64,000 nucleotides of DNA from Leifsonia xyli (lineage in GTDB: Bacteria > Actinomycetota > Actinomycetes > Actinomycetales > Microbacteriaceae), in contig CP014761.1 in NCBI GenBank assembly GCA_001647635.1, positions 2,914,001 through 2,978,000 of the forward strand, given 5' to 3'. A model generated the notes under the pieces. It had not been told where the DNA came from, did no database searches, and worked only from the letters and a program-made list of their open reading frames with translations. Positions 16,492 through 24,754 of the stretch are shown here, in pieces (the first letter of the stretch is position 1; every line of letters starts with the position of its first letter). A program made the translations under genes and the position numbers.

Positions 16492-18483
16492 ATGGCACTT
16501 CGCACGACCCGATCCCTCCACAAGAGGGCTCTTGGGATCATCGCCACCACGTCCGCCGTGGTGGCTTTGTCATTGGCGGGGGCATCCGCGGCCGGCGCAG
16601 CCGACCGGGTTCCCTATGCCGGCTCCGTCCCGTCCTGGGCTACCGCCGCGAACGACACGGGCGCGGCCCCGGCGGACACCACAGTGCAGGGTGAGATCTA
16701 CCTGCCGCTGCGCGACCAGAAGGGCGCCGAAGCGCTCGCCAAGGCCGTCTCCAACCCGCTCGACCACGGCTACCGCAAGGCGCTGTCGCCGCAGCAGTGG
16801 ATCAACCGCTTCTCGCCGACCAAGCCCGACTTCGACGCGGTCGTCAACTTCATCAAGGCGGCGGGCCTGACCATCCAGGGCGTCCCGGACAGCCGGCAGT
16901 ACGTCGTCTTCCGCGGCACCCCCGAGCAGCTCGGCTCCGTCTTCGGCACTTCGCTGCACACGTTCAAGCACCAGGGCAAGCAGCTGATCGCTCCGGCGTC
17001 GGCCCCGTCGGTCCCGGCGGCCCTCGCGAACAAGGTGTCGGCGATCAGCGTCGAGCAGTCGCGCACGACGACGCGCCCCGACTCGATCAAGCAGGGCGAC
17101 CTCGGCACCACGGCCACGCCCTTCGCGCAGCGCAAGGCCGCGGCCGCTCCGGTCGTCAACGCACCCTGCTCGCACTACATCGGCGAGCACACCGCGACGA
17201 TGCCGGCCGCGTACGGGCAGACGCAGTTCAACACGAACATCTGCGGCTACACGCCCAAGCAGCTGCGCAGCGCCTACGGCCTCGACGCCCTCGGCGCCAA
17301 GGGTGTCAACGGCACCGGCCAGACCGTCGCGATCATCGACGCGTACGCCAGCCCGAGCATCCTGAAGGACGTCAACACCTACTCGCAGCAGAACGGCGAG
17401 CCGGGGCTGACGAACTCCAGCTATCAGCAGCTCGTCCCCAGCCCCAGCCAGTTCACCGACCAGGACCTGTGCCAGCAGCCGAGCGGATGGCAGGGTGAGC
17501 AGACGCTCGACGTCGAGTCGGTCCACGCCATCGCACCGGGTGCGCGCATCCTGTACGTCGGCGGCACGGACTGCTCCGGCGGCCTCGACATCGCCATGTC
17601 GAAGATCCTCGACAACAAGCTCGCGAACATCGTCAGCAACAGCTACGGCAACGTGGGCGAGGCCGTCCCGGCCGACGTGATCCAGGGCGAAGTGAACCTG
17701 CAGCTCCAGGCGGCGGGCGAAGGCATCGGCCTGTACTTCTCCAGCGGTGACAACGGCGACGAGACCATCAATCTGGGCTACGCCTCGCCCGACTTCCCGG
17801 CGTCCTCGCCGTGGGTGACGTCGGTCGGCGGCACCAGCACCGCGATCGGCAAGAACGGCAAGATCGCGTGGGAGACCGGTTGGGGCAACATCCTCGACAA
17901 GGTGCAGAAGGCGTCGGACGGCACGCTGAGCTACACGGCTCCGCTGCCCGGCAGCTACTACGGCGGCGGCGCCGGCGGCGGCGTCAGCGCGATCTTCGCG
18001 CAGCCCGACTACCAGCGCGGGATCGTCCCTGCGGGCCTCGCGAACGGCAAGCGCGTCTCGCCGGATGTGGCGGCCCTGGCCGACCCGTACACCGGGTTCC
18101 TGATCGGGATCAGCCCGATCGTGGACGACTCCACGCTCACGACCGGCGACTACGAGAACGAGACCTACGGCGGAACGTCGCTGGCCTCGCCGATCGTGGC
18201 CGCGCAGATCGCGATCGTGCAGCAGGCCACCCGCACCACCATCGGGTTCGCGAACCCGACGCTGTACGGCGTGAAGCGCATCCTGCCGAACGCGTACCGC
18301 GACGTGGTGCCGCAGCCGACGCAGCAGGCGCTCGCCTACACCAGCGCCACCAGCGGGAACAGCTACCTCGTGTCGCTCGACCTCGACAGCTCGCTGAAGA
18401 CGGCGAAGGGCTACGACGACGTCACCGGCCTCGGCGGCGTCTCCTTCGACCTGCTGAGCTGGGTCGCGCAGGGTCGGCACTAG
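16492..18483 (+). CDS. secreted sedolisin-type serine carboxyl peptidase (S53)
   Basis: A 663-residue pre-pro-protease. A signal peptide (~1-38, cleavage near AGAA) is followed by a pro-domain (~60-200) with [12 protein letters not shown] and LSPQQWINRFSPT. The S53 catalytic set is visible: Glu336 and Asp340 in GEQTLDVES, oxyanion Asp420 in SSGDNGDE and Ser563 in GGTSLASP. The C-terminal calcium site is YDDVTGLGG. Sedolisins are acid-active endopeptidases activated by removal of the pro-domain. The ATG at 16492 was chosen because GAAGG lies 8 nt upstream and the signal peptide begins there; the open frame extends to 16291 without a ribosome site. Confidence 0.92.
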   Translation: MALRTTRSLHKRALGIIATTSAVVALSLAGASAAGAADRVPYAGSVPSWATAANDTGAAPADTTVQGEIYLPLRDQKGAEALAKAVSNPLDHGYRKALSPQQWINRFSPTKPDFDAVVNFIKAAGLTIQGVPDSRQYVVFRGTPEQLGSVFGTSLHTFKHQGKQLIAPASAPSVPAALANKVSAISVEQSRTTTRPDSIKQGDLGTTATPFAQRKAAAAPVVNAPCSHYIGEHTATMPAAYGQTQFNTNICGYTPKQLRSAYGLDALGAKGVNGTGQTVAIIDAYASPSILKDVNTYSQQNGEPGLTNSSYQQLVPSPSQFTDQDLCQQPSGWQGEQTLDVESVHAIAPGARILYVGGTDCSGGLDIAMSKILDNKLANIVSNSYGNVGEAVPADVIQGEVNLQLQAAGEGIGLYFSSGDNGDETINLGYASPDFPASSPWVTSVGGTSTAIGKNGKIAWETGWGNILDKVQKASDGTLSYTAPLPGSYYGGGAGGGVSAIFAQPDYQRGIVPAGLANGKRVSPDVAALADPYTGFLIGISPIVDDSTLTTGDYENETYGGTSLASPIVAAQIAIVQQATRTTIGFANPTLYGVKRILPNAYRDVVPQPTQQALAYTSATSGNSYLVSLDLDSSLKTAKGYDDVTGLGGVSFDLLSWVAQGRH

Positions 18484-18505
18484 CCGCATCCCGTCCCATC
18501 GCGGG

Positions 18506-18534
18506 CCGGCCGTCTCCCTCGCGGAGGCGGCCGG
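18506..18534 (+). terminator. hairpin after the sedolisin gene
   Basis: CCGGCCGTCTCC (18506-18517) pairs with GGAGGCGGCCGG (18523-18534) with one G-U pair and a 5-nt loop. No T-tract follows, so termination without uridines or mRNA-end protection is inferred. Confidence 0.6.
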
Positions 18535-18565
18535 TCCGCTGTGTGGGGCTGGTTAGGCTGGGGAG

Positions 18566-19099
18566 GTGACCGTCACCATCCGCCCCGCCGCCGCGGGCGA
18601 CGAAGCGGCCCTCGCGGCCGTCGCCGCCGCGACCTTCCCGCTCGCCTGCCCGCCGCACACGACGGAGGAGGCGAAGGCGGCCTTCATCCGGGGGGTGTTG
18701 TCGGAGGAGCGGTTCGCCGAGTACCTCGCCGACCGCACCCGGCGACTGCTGATCGCCGAGAATGCGGACGGCGCGGCCGTCGGTTACACGATGGTCAACC
18801 TGGGGGAGCCTTCGGACGAGGATGTGCGCGCCGCCATCCACGTGCGTCCGACCGCCGAGCTCAGCAAGTGCTACGTGCTGCCCGGCCATCACGGCGAGGG
18901 CGTCGCCGCGCGCCTCATGGCGGGGAGTATGGATGCAGCCGTGACGGCCGGAGCCGACGGGATGTGGCTCGGCGTCAACCAGGAGAACGCGCGGGCCCAG
19001 CGCTTCTACGGCAAGCACGGCTTCGAACGCGTCGGGACGAAGCGGTTCCTCGTCGGCGACCGCTACGAGGACGACTTCGTGATGGAGCGGGCGCTCTAG
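18566..19099 (+). CDS. GNAT-family N-acetyltransferase
   Basis: A 177-residue GNAT protein. The acetyl-CoA site is in YVLPGHHGEGVAARLMAG (a variant of the Q/RxxGxG/A motif), and the C-terminal WLGVNQENARAQRFYGKHGF is the classic motif B region. The acceptor is unknown; similarity is to small-molecule or protein acetyltransferases. The GTG lies 6 nt after TAGGCT (18554-18559), so a leaderless message is likely. The stop overlaps the convergent oxidoreductase gene by 4 nt. Confidence 0.88.
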   Translation: MTVTIRPAAAGDEAALAAVAAATFPLACPPHTTEEAKAAFIRGVLSEERFAEYLADRTRRLLIAENADGAAVGYTMVNLGEPSDEDVRAAIHVRPTAELSKCYVLPGHHGEGVAARLMAGSMDAAVTAGADGMWLGVNQENARAQRFYGKHGFERVGTKRFLVGDRYEDDFVMERAL

Positions 19100-20064
19100 C
19101 CCTCGGCGATCTTCACGGCGATCTTGCCGCGGGTGTGGCCGCCCTCGATCGCCGCGTGTGCGTCGGCGATCCGGTCGAGCGGGAAGATCTCGTCGACGTG
19201 GACGCGGACGTTCCCGGCCTCGAGCAGGCGTGCGATGACCGCGAGGGTGTTGCCGTCGGGCGCCACCTTGTAGTCGGTGCCCCGCACCCCCGCATTCGCC
19301 GCGTCCTCGGCGAAGCCGGGCCAGCTGCCGGTCGGCGCGTTGACGATGAGGCCGCCCGGCCGCAGCGCGGCGAGCGAGCGCGTCCCGGTGTCGTCGTGCA
19401 CGTTGCCGACCAGGTCGATGACGACGTCGGCGTCGTGCACCACGTCCTCGAAGCGAGTGGTGCGGTAGTCGATGACCTCCGCGGCGCCGAGCGACCGCAG
19501 CCATGACGCCTTGGAGCCGGAGGCCGTCGCGATCACGTGCGCGCCGAAGTACGACGCGAACTGCACCGCGAAGTGGCCGACCCCGCCGCTGCCCGCGTGG
19601 ATCAGCATCCGCTGGCCCTCGTGCGCCTTGGCGACCTCGACGACCATGCCCCAGGCGGTGAGCGCGGCGAGCGGCACCGCGGCCGCCTCGATGTGAGACA
19701 GCGTCGCGGGCTTCTTCACCACGCTGAGCGCGGGCACCGACACGTACTCGGCGTAGCTGCCTCCCGAGCGCGGCACGGCCACCATCCCGAACACCTCGTC
19801 GCCCGGACGGATGGGATGGGCGCTGTACGGCGACTCCACCACGACCCCGCTGAAGTCGTGCCCGAGCACCGCGGGGAAGGAGTGGATGGCGCCGAACACC
19901 CCGCGCCCGGCCCGCGTCTTCGCGTCGATCGGGTTGACGCTCGCCGCGACGACCTTGACCAGGAACTCTGCGTTCACCCTGTCCGGGTAGGCCGTCTCGC
20001 CGAGCCGGAGGGCGTCCGGCCCGCCCGCGTCGTCCAGGAGCGCGGCCCGCATCGTCTTCGGCAT
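19096..20064 (-). CDS. NADP-dependent alcohol dehydrogenase/quinone oxidoreductase (MDR family)
   Basis: A 322-residue medium-chain dehydrogenase/reductase without the structural or catalytic zinc cysteines, so of the quinone-oxidoreductase branch. The GroES-like N-terminal part contains VLGHDFSGVVVE and GDEVFGMV; the Rossmann motif is GSGGVGHFAVQFAS. Such enzymes reduce quinones or enones with NADPH. It is a single gene with a start that follows AGGGGATGA. Substrate not predictable. Confidence 0.9.
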   Translation of the reverse strand: MPKTMRAALLDDAGGPDALRLGETAYPDRVNAEFLVKVVAASVNPIDAKTRAGRGVFGAIHSFPAVLGHDFSGVVVESPYSAHPIRPGDEVFGMVAVPRSGGSYAEYVSVPALSVVKKPATLSHIEAAAVPLAALTAWGMVVEVAKAHEGQRMLIHAGSGGVGHFAVQFASYFGAHVIATASGSKASWLRSLGAAEVIDYRTTRFEDVVHDADVVIDLVGNVHDDTGTRSLAALRPGGLIVNAPTGSWPGFAEDAANAGVRGTDYKVAPDGNTLAVIARLLEAGNVRVHVDEIFPLDRIADAHAAIEGGHTRGKIAVKIAEG

Positions 20065-20278
20065 CAGTCATCCCCTCGTCGAGATCCGTTCCCCGGTCGG
20101 TTCCGCCAGTCAATCCTGCTCGTGGGTCGGGGGTGTTACGTTCGGGTCACCACATGTGAACAATCTGTTTCGGATACCCCCAGGACGTTCCCAGGGGCGC
20201 GGCCGTTAGGATGCTGCGACCCGGTTCCGCCTGTCCGAAGGCCCGGGGACAACGCCGGCTCGACCCGAGGAGCAACCC

Positions 20279-21061
20279 GTGCGACGACTGCTGCGGATCG
20301 CCCGCGAGCCCTTCGCCGTCCCCGTGCTCGCGCGCGGCTGGCAGCGCGCCGTCCCCATCCTCCTGGGGATCGGGACGCTGTGCGTGCTGGGCGGTCTGGC
20401 CATCATCTGGGCCGCCCGGCTCACTGTGCCGTACCCCGTCTACGTGAGCGAGCTGGGCGCGCAGGGCGCACCGACCGCCGCGCCGTTCGCGGTAGCCCTG
20501 CTGCTCATCGCCGTCGGCGGGTTCGCGATCGCGGTCGCGAGCGGTCACATCCGTTCATCGGCGCGCTGGCTCGACCGGTGGGCGCCGGCGGTCACGCTCG
20601 GCTTCGCGGCGCTGTGCTTCGTGCTCGCCTCGCAGATCACCTGCTCGGCGAACTGCCCGGTGCCGCTCGTCGACCCGCGGTCGACGCCGCAGGACCTCAT
20701 CCACACGGTTTCCGCGGTGATCGGGTTCGCGGCGGCGTGCTTCGCGATGCTGCAGGTCGGCTTCAGCCGCCGGCTGCCGCGGGTGTCGTGGATGTCGCGG
20801 ATGAGCTGCGCCGCGGTCGCGGTCATAACGATCGTCGGCGGCCTGCTCGCGATCGTGCGCGTCGGCGCGGACGTGGGCGCGTGGCTCGAGCTGATCGGGA
20901 CGACGGTCGCAGTGGGCTGGATCGCGGTCTACGCGCTGGCGCTGACACGCATCCCGGTCGGGGTCACCGAGAAGAGCGTGGGCTCGGGCTCCGGTGCGGT
21001 CTCCGCCGGTGCCGGCGTCGTGCTCGCGCGTGAGGCGGGCGTCGGCGCGGACGTCGCCTGA
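20279..21061 (+). CDS. DUF998 family membrane protein
   Basis: A 260-residue protein with seven predicted membrane segments and the DUF998 hallmark: ELGAQGAPTAAP, then CSANCPVPLVDP before DLIHTVSAVIGF. Function unknown in the family. The GTG follows CGAGGAG, and TAGGAT (20207-20212) is a good -10 box giving a ~60-nt leader. The last ~35 residues (Ser/Gly/Ala-rich) extend past the usual family end and are antisense to the YqaJ-like gene for 133 nt; either the extension is real or the frame is wrong near the end. Confidence 0.8.
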   Translation: MRRLLRIAREPFAVPVLARGWQRAVPILLGIGTLCVLGGLAIIWAARLTVPYPVYVSELGAQGAPTAAPFAVALLLIAVGGFAIAVASGHIRSSARWLDRWAPAVTLGFAALCFVLASQITCSANCPVPLVDPRSTPQDLIHTVSAVIGFAAACFAMLQVGFSRRLPRVSWMSRMSCAAVAVITIVGGLLAIVRVGADVGAWLELIGTTVAVGWIAVYALALTRIPVGVTEKSVGSGSGAVSAGAGVVLAREAGVGADVA

Positions 21062-21774
21062 CGCAGCAGCTCGATCAGGTCGGCCGCGAGGGCGACCAGC
21101 TTCTCGATCTCCGCTTCGTCCCGGTCGACCCAGCGGCACTCCGGCTCGTCGCGCAGCGGCACGAAGCCGTCGTGCTGCTCCCAGACGAAGAGGGTGCGCT
21201 CGGCGCCCAGCACGTACTGCTGCCACCAGATCTGACGCAGGTAGTGGCGCGGGATGCTGCGCAGCGGCTTGTTCGTGGTCTTGATCTCGCAGAGCTCGAT
21301 CCGGTCGTCCGTGCGGACGGCCAGGCCGTCGGGGGTCGCGAGGTGGCGGCGGTCGCGCTCGGCGTGGAACAGCAGCTCCGACGGCTGGATGCCGTGCGTG
21401 GCGGCGACCCAGGCCGCGATCTCGGGCTCGCGCGAGCGGCCGTGCTGCGTGAAGACGTTGCCGCTGAAGCCGTTGCCGTGGAGCTTGTCGTACATCGCGG
21501 CGCGCACGGCACGCGGTGACGACAGCTTCGCCACGTCCGTCGCCGTAATCCCGCGGCTGCGGGCGCGCAGCCAGCCCACGCGATCCGACGACCGGGCGAC
21601 GACGCGAGCCAGGTGGCCGGTGGCGCCGGGCACCGCGGGGACGACCGGGACGGGGGCCGGGCGGGCCGGGCTCAGATCCGCGAGGACGCCCGGCCGGTAG
21701 AGGTCGGCCGAACGGTACGGAGCGGAGTCGAGCACCTGTCCATTGTGCCTCGTCCGGCCGACGCTTGCCGTCAC
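20929..21774 (-). CDS. YqaJ-type PD-(D/E)XK nuclease family protein
   Basis: A 281-residue protein. The YqaJ-like core runs from ARSRGITATDVAKLSSP through FTQHGRSREPEIAAWV, LATPDGLAV and ELCEIKTTNK to YLRQIWWQQYVLG; the Asp in TPDGL and Glu-x-Lys in CEIKT are the PD-(D/E)XK metal and catalytic residues. Phage homologues are lambda-type exonucleases; chromosomal ones are of unknown role. The GTG start overlaps the upstream dehydrogenase stop (GTGA), placing it last in that operon. A GTG at VLDSAPYR is a later alternative. The Pro/Ala-rich end overlaps the convergent DUF998 gene. Confidence 0.78.
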   Translation of the reverse strand: MTASVGRTRHNGQVLDSAPYRSADLYRPGVLADLSPARPAPVPVVPAVPGATGHLARVVARSSDRVGWLRARSRGITATDVAKLSSPRAVRAAMYDKLHGNGFSGNVFTQHGRSREPEIAAWVAATHGIQPSELLFHAERDRRHLATPDGLAVRTDDRIELCEIKTTNKPLRSIPRHYLRQIWWQQYVLGAERTLFVWEQHDGFVPLRDEPECRWVDRDEAEIEKLVALAADLIELLRQATSAPTPASRASTTPAPAETAPEPEPTLFSVTPTGMRVSASA

Positions 21775-22814
21775 TTCACGCGCGTCGCGCCGACCTGCCT
21801 GCGTGCTTCGTCGATGGTCGCCAGCGTCTCGACCGCCTCGGCCAGGGGATGCAGCGGCGACTCCGTGCGCCCCTCGGCCACATAGCGGGCGAGCGCTGCC
21901 GCCTCGTACGACATCCCGTCGCGGTGCGGGCGACCATACGGGTCGCGCCAGTGGGCTGCCAGCGTGCCGTCCGGACGGAAGACCTTCAGGCCGCTCGGCC
22001 CCCAGAACGGGCTGTCGGTCTCGATACGGCCGTCGCTGCCGTTGATGGTGCCGAGCGAGGGCGTCCCCGCCAGCAGGCTCGTGCTGAGCAGCGCCTGGGC
22101 GCCGTGCGCGGACGACAGCACCAGGGCGACCTGCTCGTCCACGCCGCTCTCGGCGAGCGTGCCGGTCGCGATGATCCCCGCCGGGGCCCCGAGGGCGAAC
22201 GAGGCCCAGGACACCGTGTATACACCCAGGTCGAGCAGGGCGCCGCCGGCGAGGGCCGGGTCCCAGAGCCGGCTGCTGGGGTCGTACCGTACGCGGCCGC
22301 CGAAGTCAGCGGTCACGACGCGCACGTCGCCCAGCGCGCCCTGCTCGAGGAGCTGGCGGACGATGTCGGTCTGCGGCAGATACCGCGTCCACATCGCCTC
22401 CATGGCGAAGACGCCCGCCTCTCTCGCCGCGGCCACGATCTCCCGCGCCTGCCCGGCGGTCACGGCCATCGGCTTTTCGATGAGGACGTGCTTGCCCGCC
22501 GCGATCGCGAGCAGTGCGTGCGCGCGGTGCTCGCTGTGCGGGGTCGCGACGTAGACCACATCCACGTCGGGGTCGCCGACCAGGGCCTCGTACGAGCCGT
22601 AGGACCGCTCGACGCCGTGCGCCGCGGCGAAGGCGGCCGAGCGCTCCGCGGAGCGCGAACCGGCGGCGACGACGCGCTGCCGGGTGTGCCGGTGCAGGGC
22701 GTCGGTGAAGTCGGCCGCGATCCCGCCGGGCCCGAGGACGCCCCAGCGCAAGGCGGGGGCGTCGTGCGGGTCCGGATGGCGTGGTTCGGGCAGTGCGGCA
22801 AGCAGGTCGGTCAC
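21771..22814 (-). CDS. Gfo/Idh/MocA family oxidoreductase
   Basis: A 347-residue NAD(P)-dependent sugar dehydrogenase. The Rossmann motif is GVLGPGGIAADF (~25-36), the catalytic lysine is in IEKPMAV, and the C-terminal alpha/beta domain holds FGGRVRYDPSSRLWDPALAGGALLDLGVY (key part AGGALLDLG). The closest pattern is the trans-dihydrodiol dehydrogenase/glucose-fructose oxidoreductase-like branch. It is 27 nt downstream of the ThuA gene and overlaps the nuclease gene, so it is the third gene of a four-gene unit. The substrate is inferred to be a sugar or polyol. Confidence 0.88.
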   Translation of the reverse strand: MTDLLAALPEPRHPDPHDAPALRWGVLGPGGIAADFTDALHRHTRQRVVAAGSRSAERSAAFAAAHGVERSYGSYEALVGDPDVDVVYVATPHSEHRAHALLAIAAGKHVLIEKPMAVTAGQAREIVAAAREAGVFAMEAMWTRYLPQTDIVRQLLEQGALGDVRVVTADFGGRVRYDPSSRLWDPALAGGALLDLGVYTVSWASFALGAPAGIIATGTLAESGVDEQVALVLSSAHGAQALLSTSLLAGTPSLGTINGSDGRIETDSPFWGPSGLKVFRPDGTLAAHWRDPYGRPHRDGMSYEAAALARYVAEGRTESPLHPLAEAVETLATIDEARRQVGATRVK

Positions 22815-22841
22815 GGGTTCCTCCAGGTCCTGGGGTCGGTG

Positions 22842-23576
22842 TCAGACGGGCTGGGGGTTGGAGACCTCGGGCGCCTGGCGCGCGCCCTCCACCGGAGCCG
22901 CCCAGCGCACGCCGTTGGCGAGCACGCGGCGCACCTGCGGGTGGAAGTACACGGGGTATTCCTGGTCGCCGGGGCTGAAGTAGAAGATCTTGCCGCGTCC
23001 GCGCGTGAACGTCACGCCGGAGCGGAACACCTCCCCGCCGGTGAACGAGCTGATGAACACGAGGTCGTCCGGCGTCGGGATGTCGAAGAACTCGCCGTAC
23101 ATCTCCTGCGCGTCGATCACGATCGGCTGGTCGACGCCCGCGGCGATGGGATGGGTCGGGTTCACGTTCCACACGAGCTCGCGCTCGCCGCCCTCCGGGT
23201 TGCGCCAGCGCAGCGAGCATGTGGTGCCGAGCATCCGGATGAAGATCTTCGAGAAGTGGCCCGAGTGCAGGACGATGAGCCCCATGCCGCCGAGCACATG
23301 TCGGCGCACCCGCTCGACCACCTCGTCGGAGACCCGGTCGTGCGCGATGTGCCCCCACCAGAGCAGCACGTCGGTGCCCGCGAGGGCCTCCTCGCTCAGG
23401 CCGTGCTCGGGGTCGTCGAGGGTCGCCGTGCGCACGGCGACCTCGTCGCCGAGCAGGTCGCTCAGCCCCTCGGCGATCGCGCCGTGGATGCCGTGCGGAT
23501 AGATCGCAGCGATCTCGGGCTGGGTCGCCTCGTGGACGCCCTCGTTCCAGACGGTGACGCGCAGGGTCATGGTCAT
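22842..23576 (-). CDS. ThuA domain-containing protein (trehalose utilisation type)
   Basis: A 244-residue protein with the ThuA glutamine-amidotransferase-like fold: [32 protein letters not shown] and [14 protein letters not shown] are typical. ThuA acts with a Gfo/Idh/MocA partner (ThuB) in oxidative use of trehalose and related disaccharides. The start ATGACCATG overlaps the upstream dehydrogenase stop by 4 nt; the second Met two codons on is possible. Flanked by dehydrogenases on both sides, it very likely works in the same pathway. Confidence 0.88.
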   Translation of the reverse strand: MTMTLRVTVWNEGVHEATQPEIAAIYPHGIHGAIAEGLSDLLGDEVAVRTATLDDPEHGLSEEALAGTDVLLWWGHIAHDRVSDEVVERVRRHVLGGMGLIVLHSGHFSKIFIRMLGTTCSLRWRNPEGGERELVWNVNPTHPIAAGVDQPIVIDAQEMYGEFFDIPTPDDLVFISSFTGGEVFRSGVTFTRGRGKIFYFSPGDQEYPVYFHPQVRRVLANGVRWAAPVEGARQAPEVSNPQPV

Positions 23577-24685
23577 GCTCCTTCGGTGACGGGCGCGAGG
23601 CGGACCTCGGCGCCGATGCGTGCGGATTCGTAGGCCGCGTCGATGATGCGGGCGCGTTCGAGTGCGAGGCGGCCGTCCCAGGCGGACCACGCGCTCTCGT
23701 CGGCGACGTGCTCGAGGAAGGTCTCCACCACCGCCAGGTGGCCGCGGCCGGGGTCGGCGGTGACCGAGATGTCCTCGCTCTGCTCGCCCTCGCCCGTGAA
23801 GATGGTCAGCTCGCCGGAGGGCGCGTAGTCGACCACGCGCAGATCGGCGCCGCCCTCGGTGCCGTAGAGCGTGATGCCGAACTCGTCGCCGGCCGGGCGG
23901 TACGCCGCCCAGCTCGTCTCGATCACGATCGACCCGCCGCCTTCGAGGCGCAGCAGGAGGCTGGCGAGGTCTTCCACCTCGTAGGCCGACCCCACCTGCT
24001 GCTTGCCCGCGGTCGCGCCGCCGCGCCCGCGGACGCCCAGCTCGGAGTGCGTCACGGCCGACACGGCCGCCACCTGCGGCTCGCCGAAGAGGTGGAGCGC
24101 GTAGTCGAGCACGTGCACGCCGATGTCGATCAGCGGGCCGCCGCCCGCCATCTCGCGGTTGGTGAACCAGCTGCCGAGGGCCGGGATGCCCGCCCGGCGC
24201 AGCCAGATGGCGCGCGCATGGTACGGGCGGCCGATCTGGCCGGCGTCCACCGCGGCCTTGAGCGCCTCGATGTCGCCACGGCGGCGGTGGTTGAAGGCGA
24301 CCTCCAGCACGCGGCCGGAGCGGTGGGCCGCATCCACCATCGTCTGCGCCTCGGCGGCCGTGCGCGCGATCGGCTTCTCGCTGAGCACGTGCAGGCCGGC
24401 GTCGAGGGCGCCGACGGCGATGGGCGCGTGCAGGAAGGTCGGGACGGCGACGCTGACGACGTCGAGGTCGCCCTCGGCGACGAGGTCCTTCCAGTCGCGG
24501 TGCAACCGGGTGAGGCCGTACTTCTCGCCGAGCTCGGCGCGCGGGACGTCCTCCATGCCGGCGATGGCGACCAGCTCGACGCCGGGCAGAGCGTCGTACG
24601 CCGCCATGTGCTGCTGGCCGGCCCAGCCGAGGCCGACGACGCCGGCGCGCAGGGGGCGGCCGGAGGAGGTGCTGTTCGTGGTCAT
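23573..24685 (-). CDS. Gfo/Idh/MocA family oxidoreductase (ThuB-like)
   Basis: A 370-residue dehydrogenase. The NAD(P) motif is [12 protein letters not shown] (~15-26), the catalytic lysine is in LSEKPIART, and the second domain has [21 protein letters not shown] (key part [10 protein letters not shown]). It is the first gene of the unit dehydrogenase-ThuA-dehydrogenase-nuclease and overlaps thuA-like by 4 nt. Oxidation of a sugar ring carbon (C3 in ThuB enzymes) is inferred from family and neighbour. A 14-bp palindrome lies 18 nt upstream of its start. Confidence 0.9.
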   Translation of the reverse strand: MTTNSTSSGRPLRAGVVGLGWAGQQHMAAYDALPGVELVAIAGMEDVPRAELGEKYGLTRLHRDWKDLVAEGDLDVVSVAVPTFLHAPIAVGALDAGLHVLSEKPIARTAAEAQTMVDAAHRSGRVLEVAFNHRRRGDIEALKAAVDAGQIGRPYHARAIWLRRAGIPALGSWFTNREMAGGGPLIDIGVHVLDYALHLFGEPQVAAVSAVTHSELGVRGRGGATAGKQQVGSAYEVEDLASLLLRLEGGGSIVIETSWAAYRPAGDEFGITLYGTEGGADLRVVDYAPSGELTIFTGEGEQSEDISVTADPGRGHLAVVETFLEHVADESAWSAWDGRLALERARIIDAAYESARIGAEVRLAPVTEGA

Positions 24686-24702
24686 GTGCCTTCTTTCGGA
24701 TT

Positions 24703-24716
24703 TCGAATCGATTCGA
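24703..24716. promoter_or_regulatory. 14-bp palindrome, candidate operator of the ThuA operon
   Basis: TCGAATCGATTCGA is a perfect palindrome with a central CG, the shape used by LacI- and ROK-type repressors. It sits in the 69-bp gap between the ROK gene and the ThuB-like gene, both on the minus strand, where the operon promoter would be. Confidence 0.55.
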
Positions 24717-24754
24717 TCGTGGTCACGGAGGGGTTGATGGGCAAGGGGCGAACC

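Noticed and set aside
20929..21774. Prophage remnant suggested by the YqaJ-type nuclease.
   Set aside because: No integrase, attachment repeats, structural genes or composition shift surround it; it is coupled to a chromosomal sugar operon.
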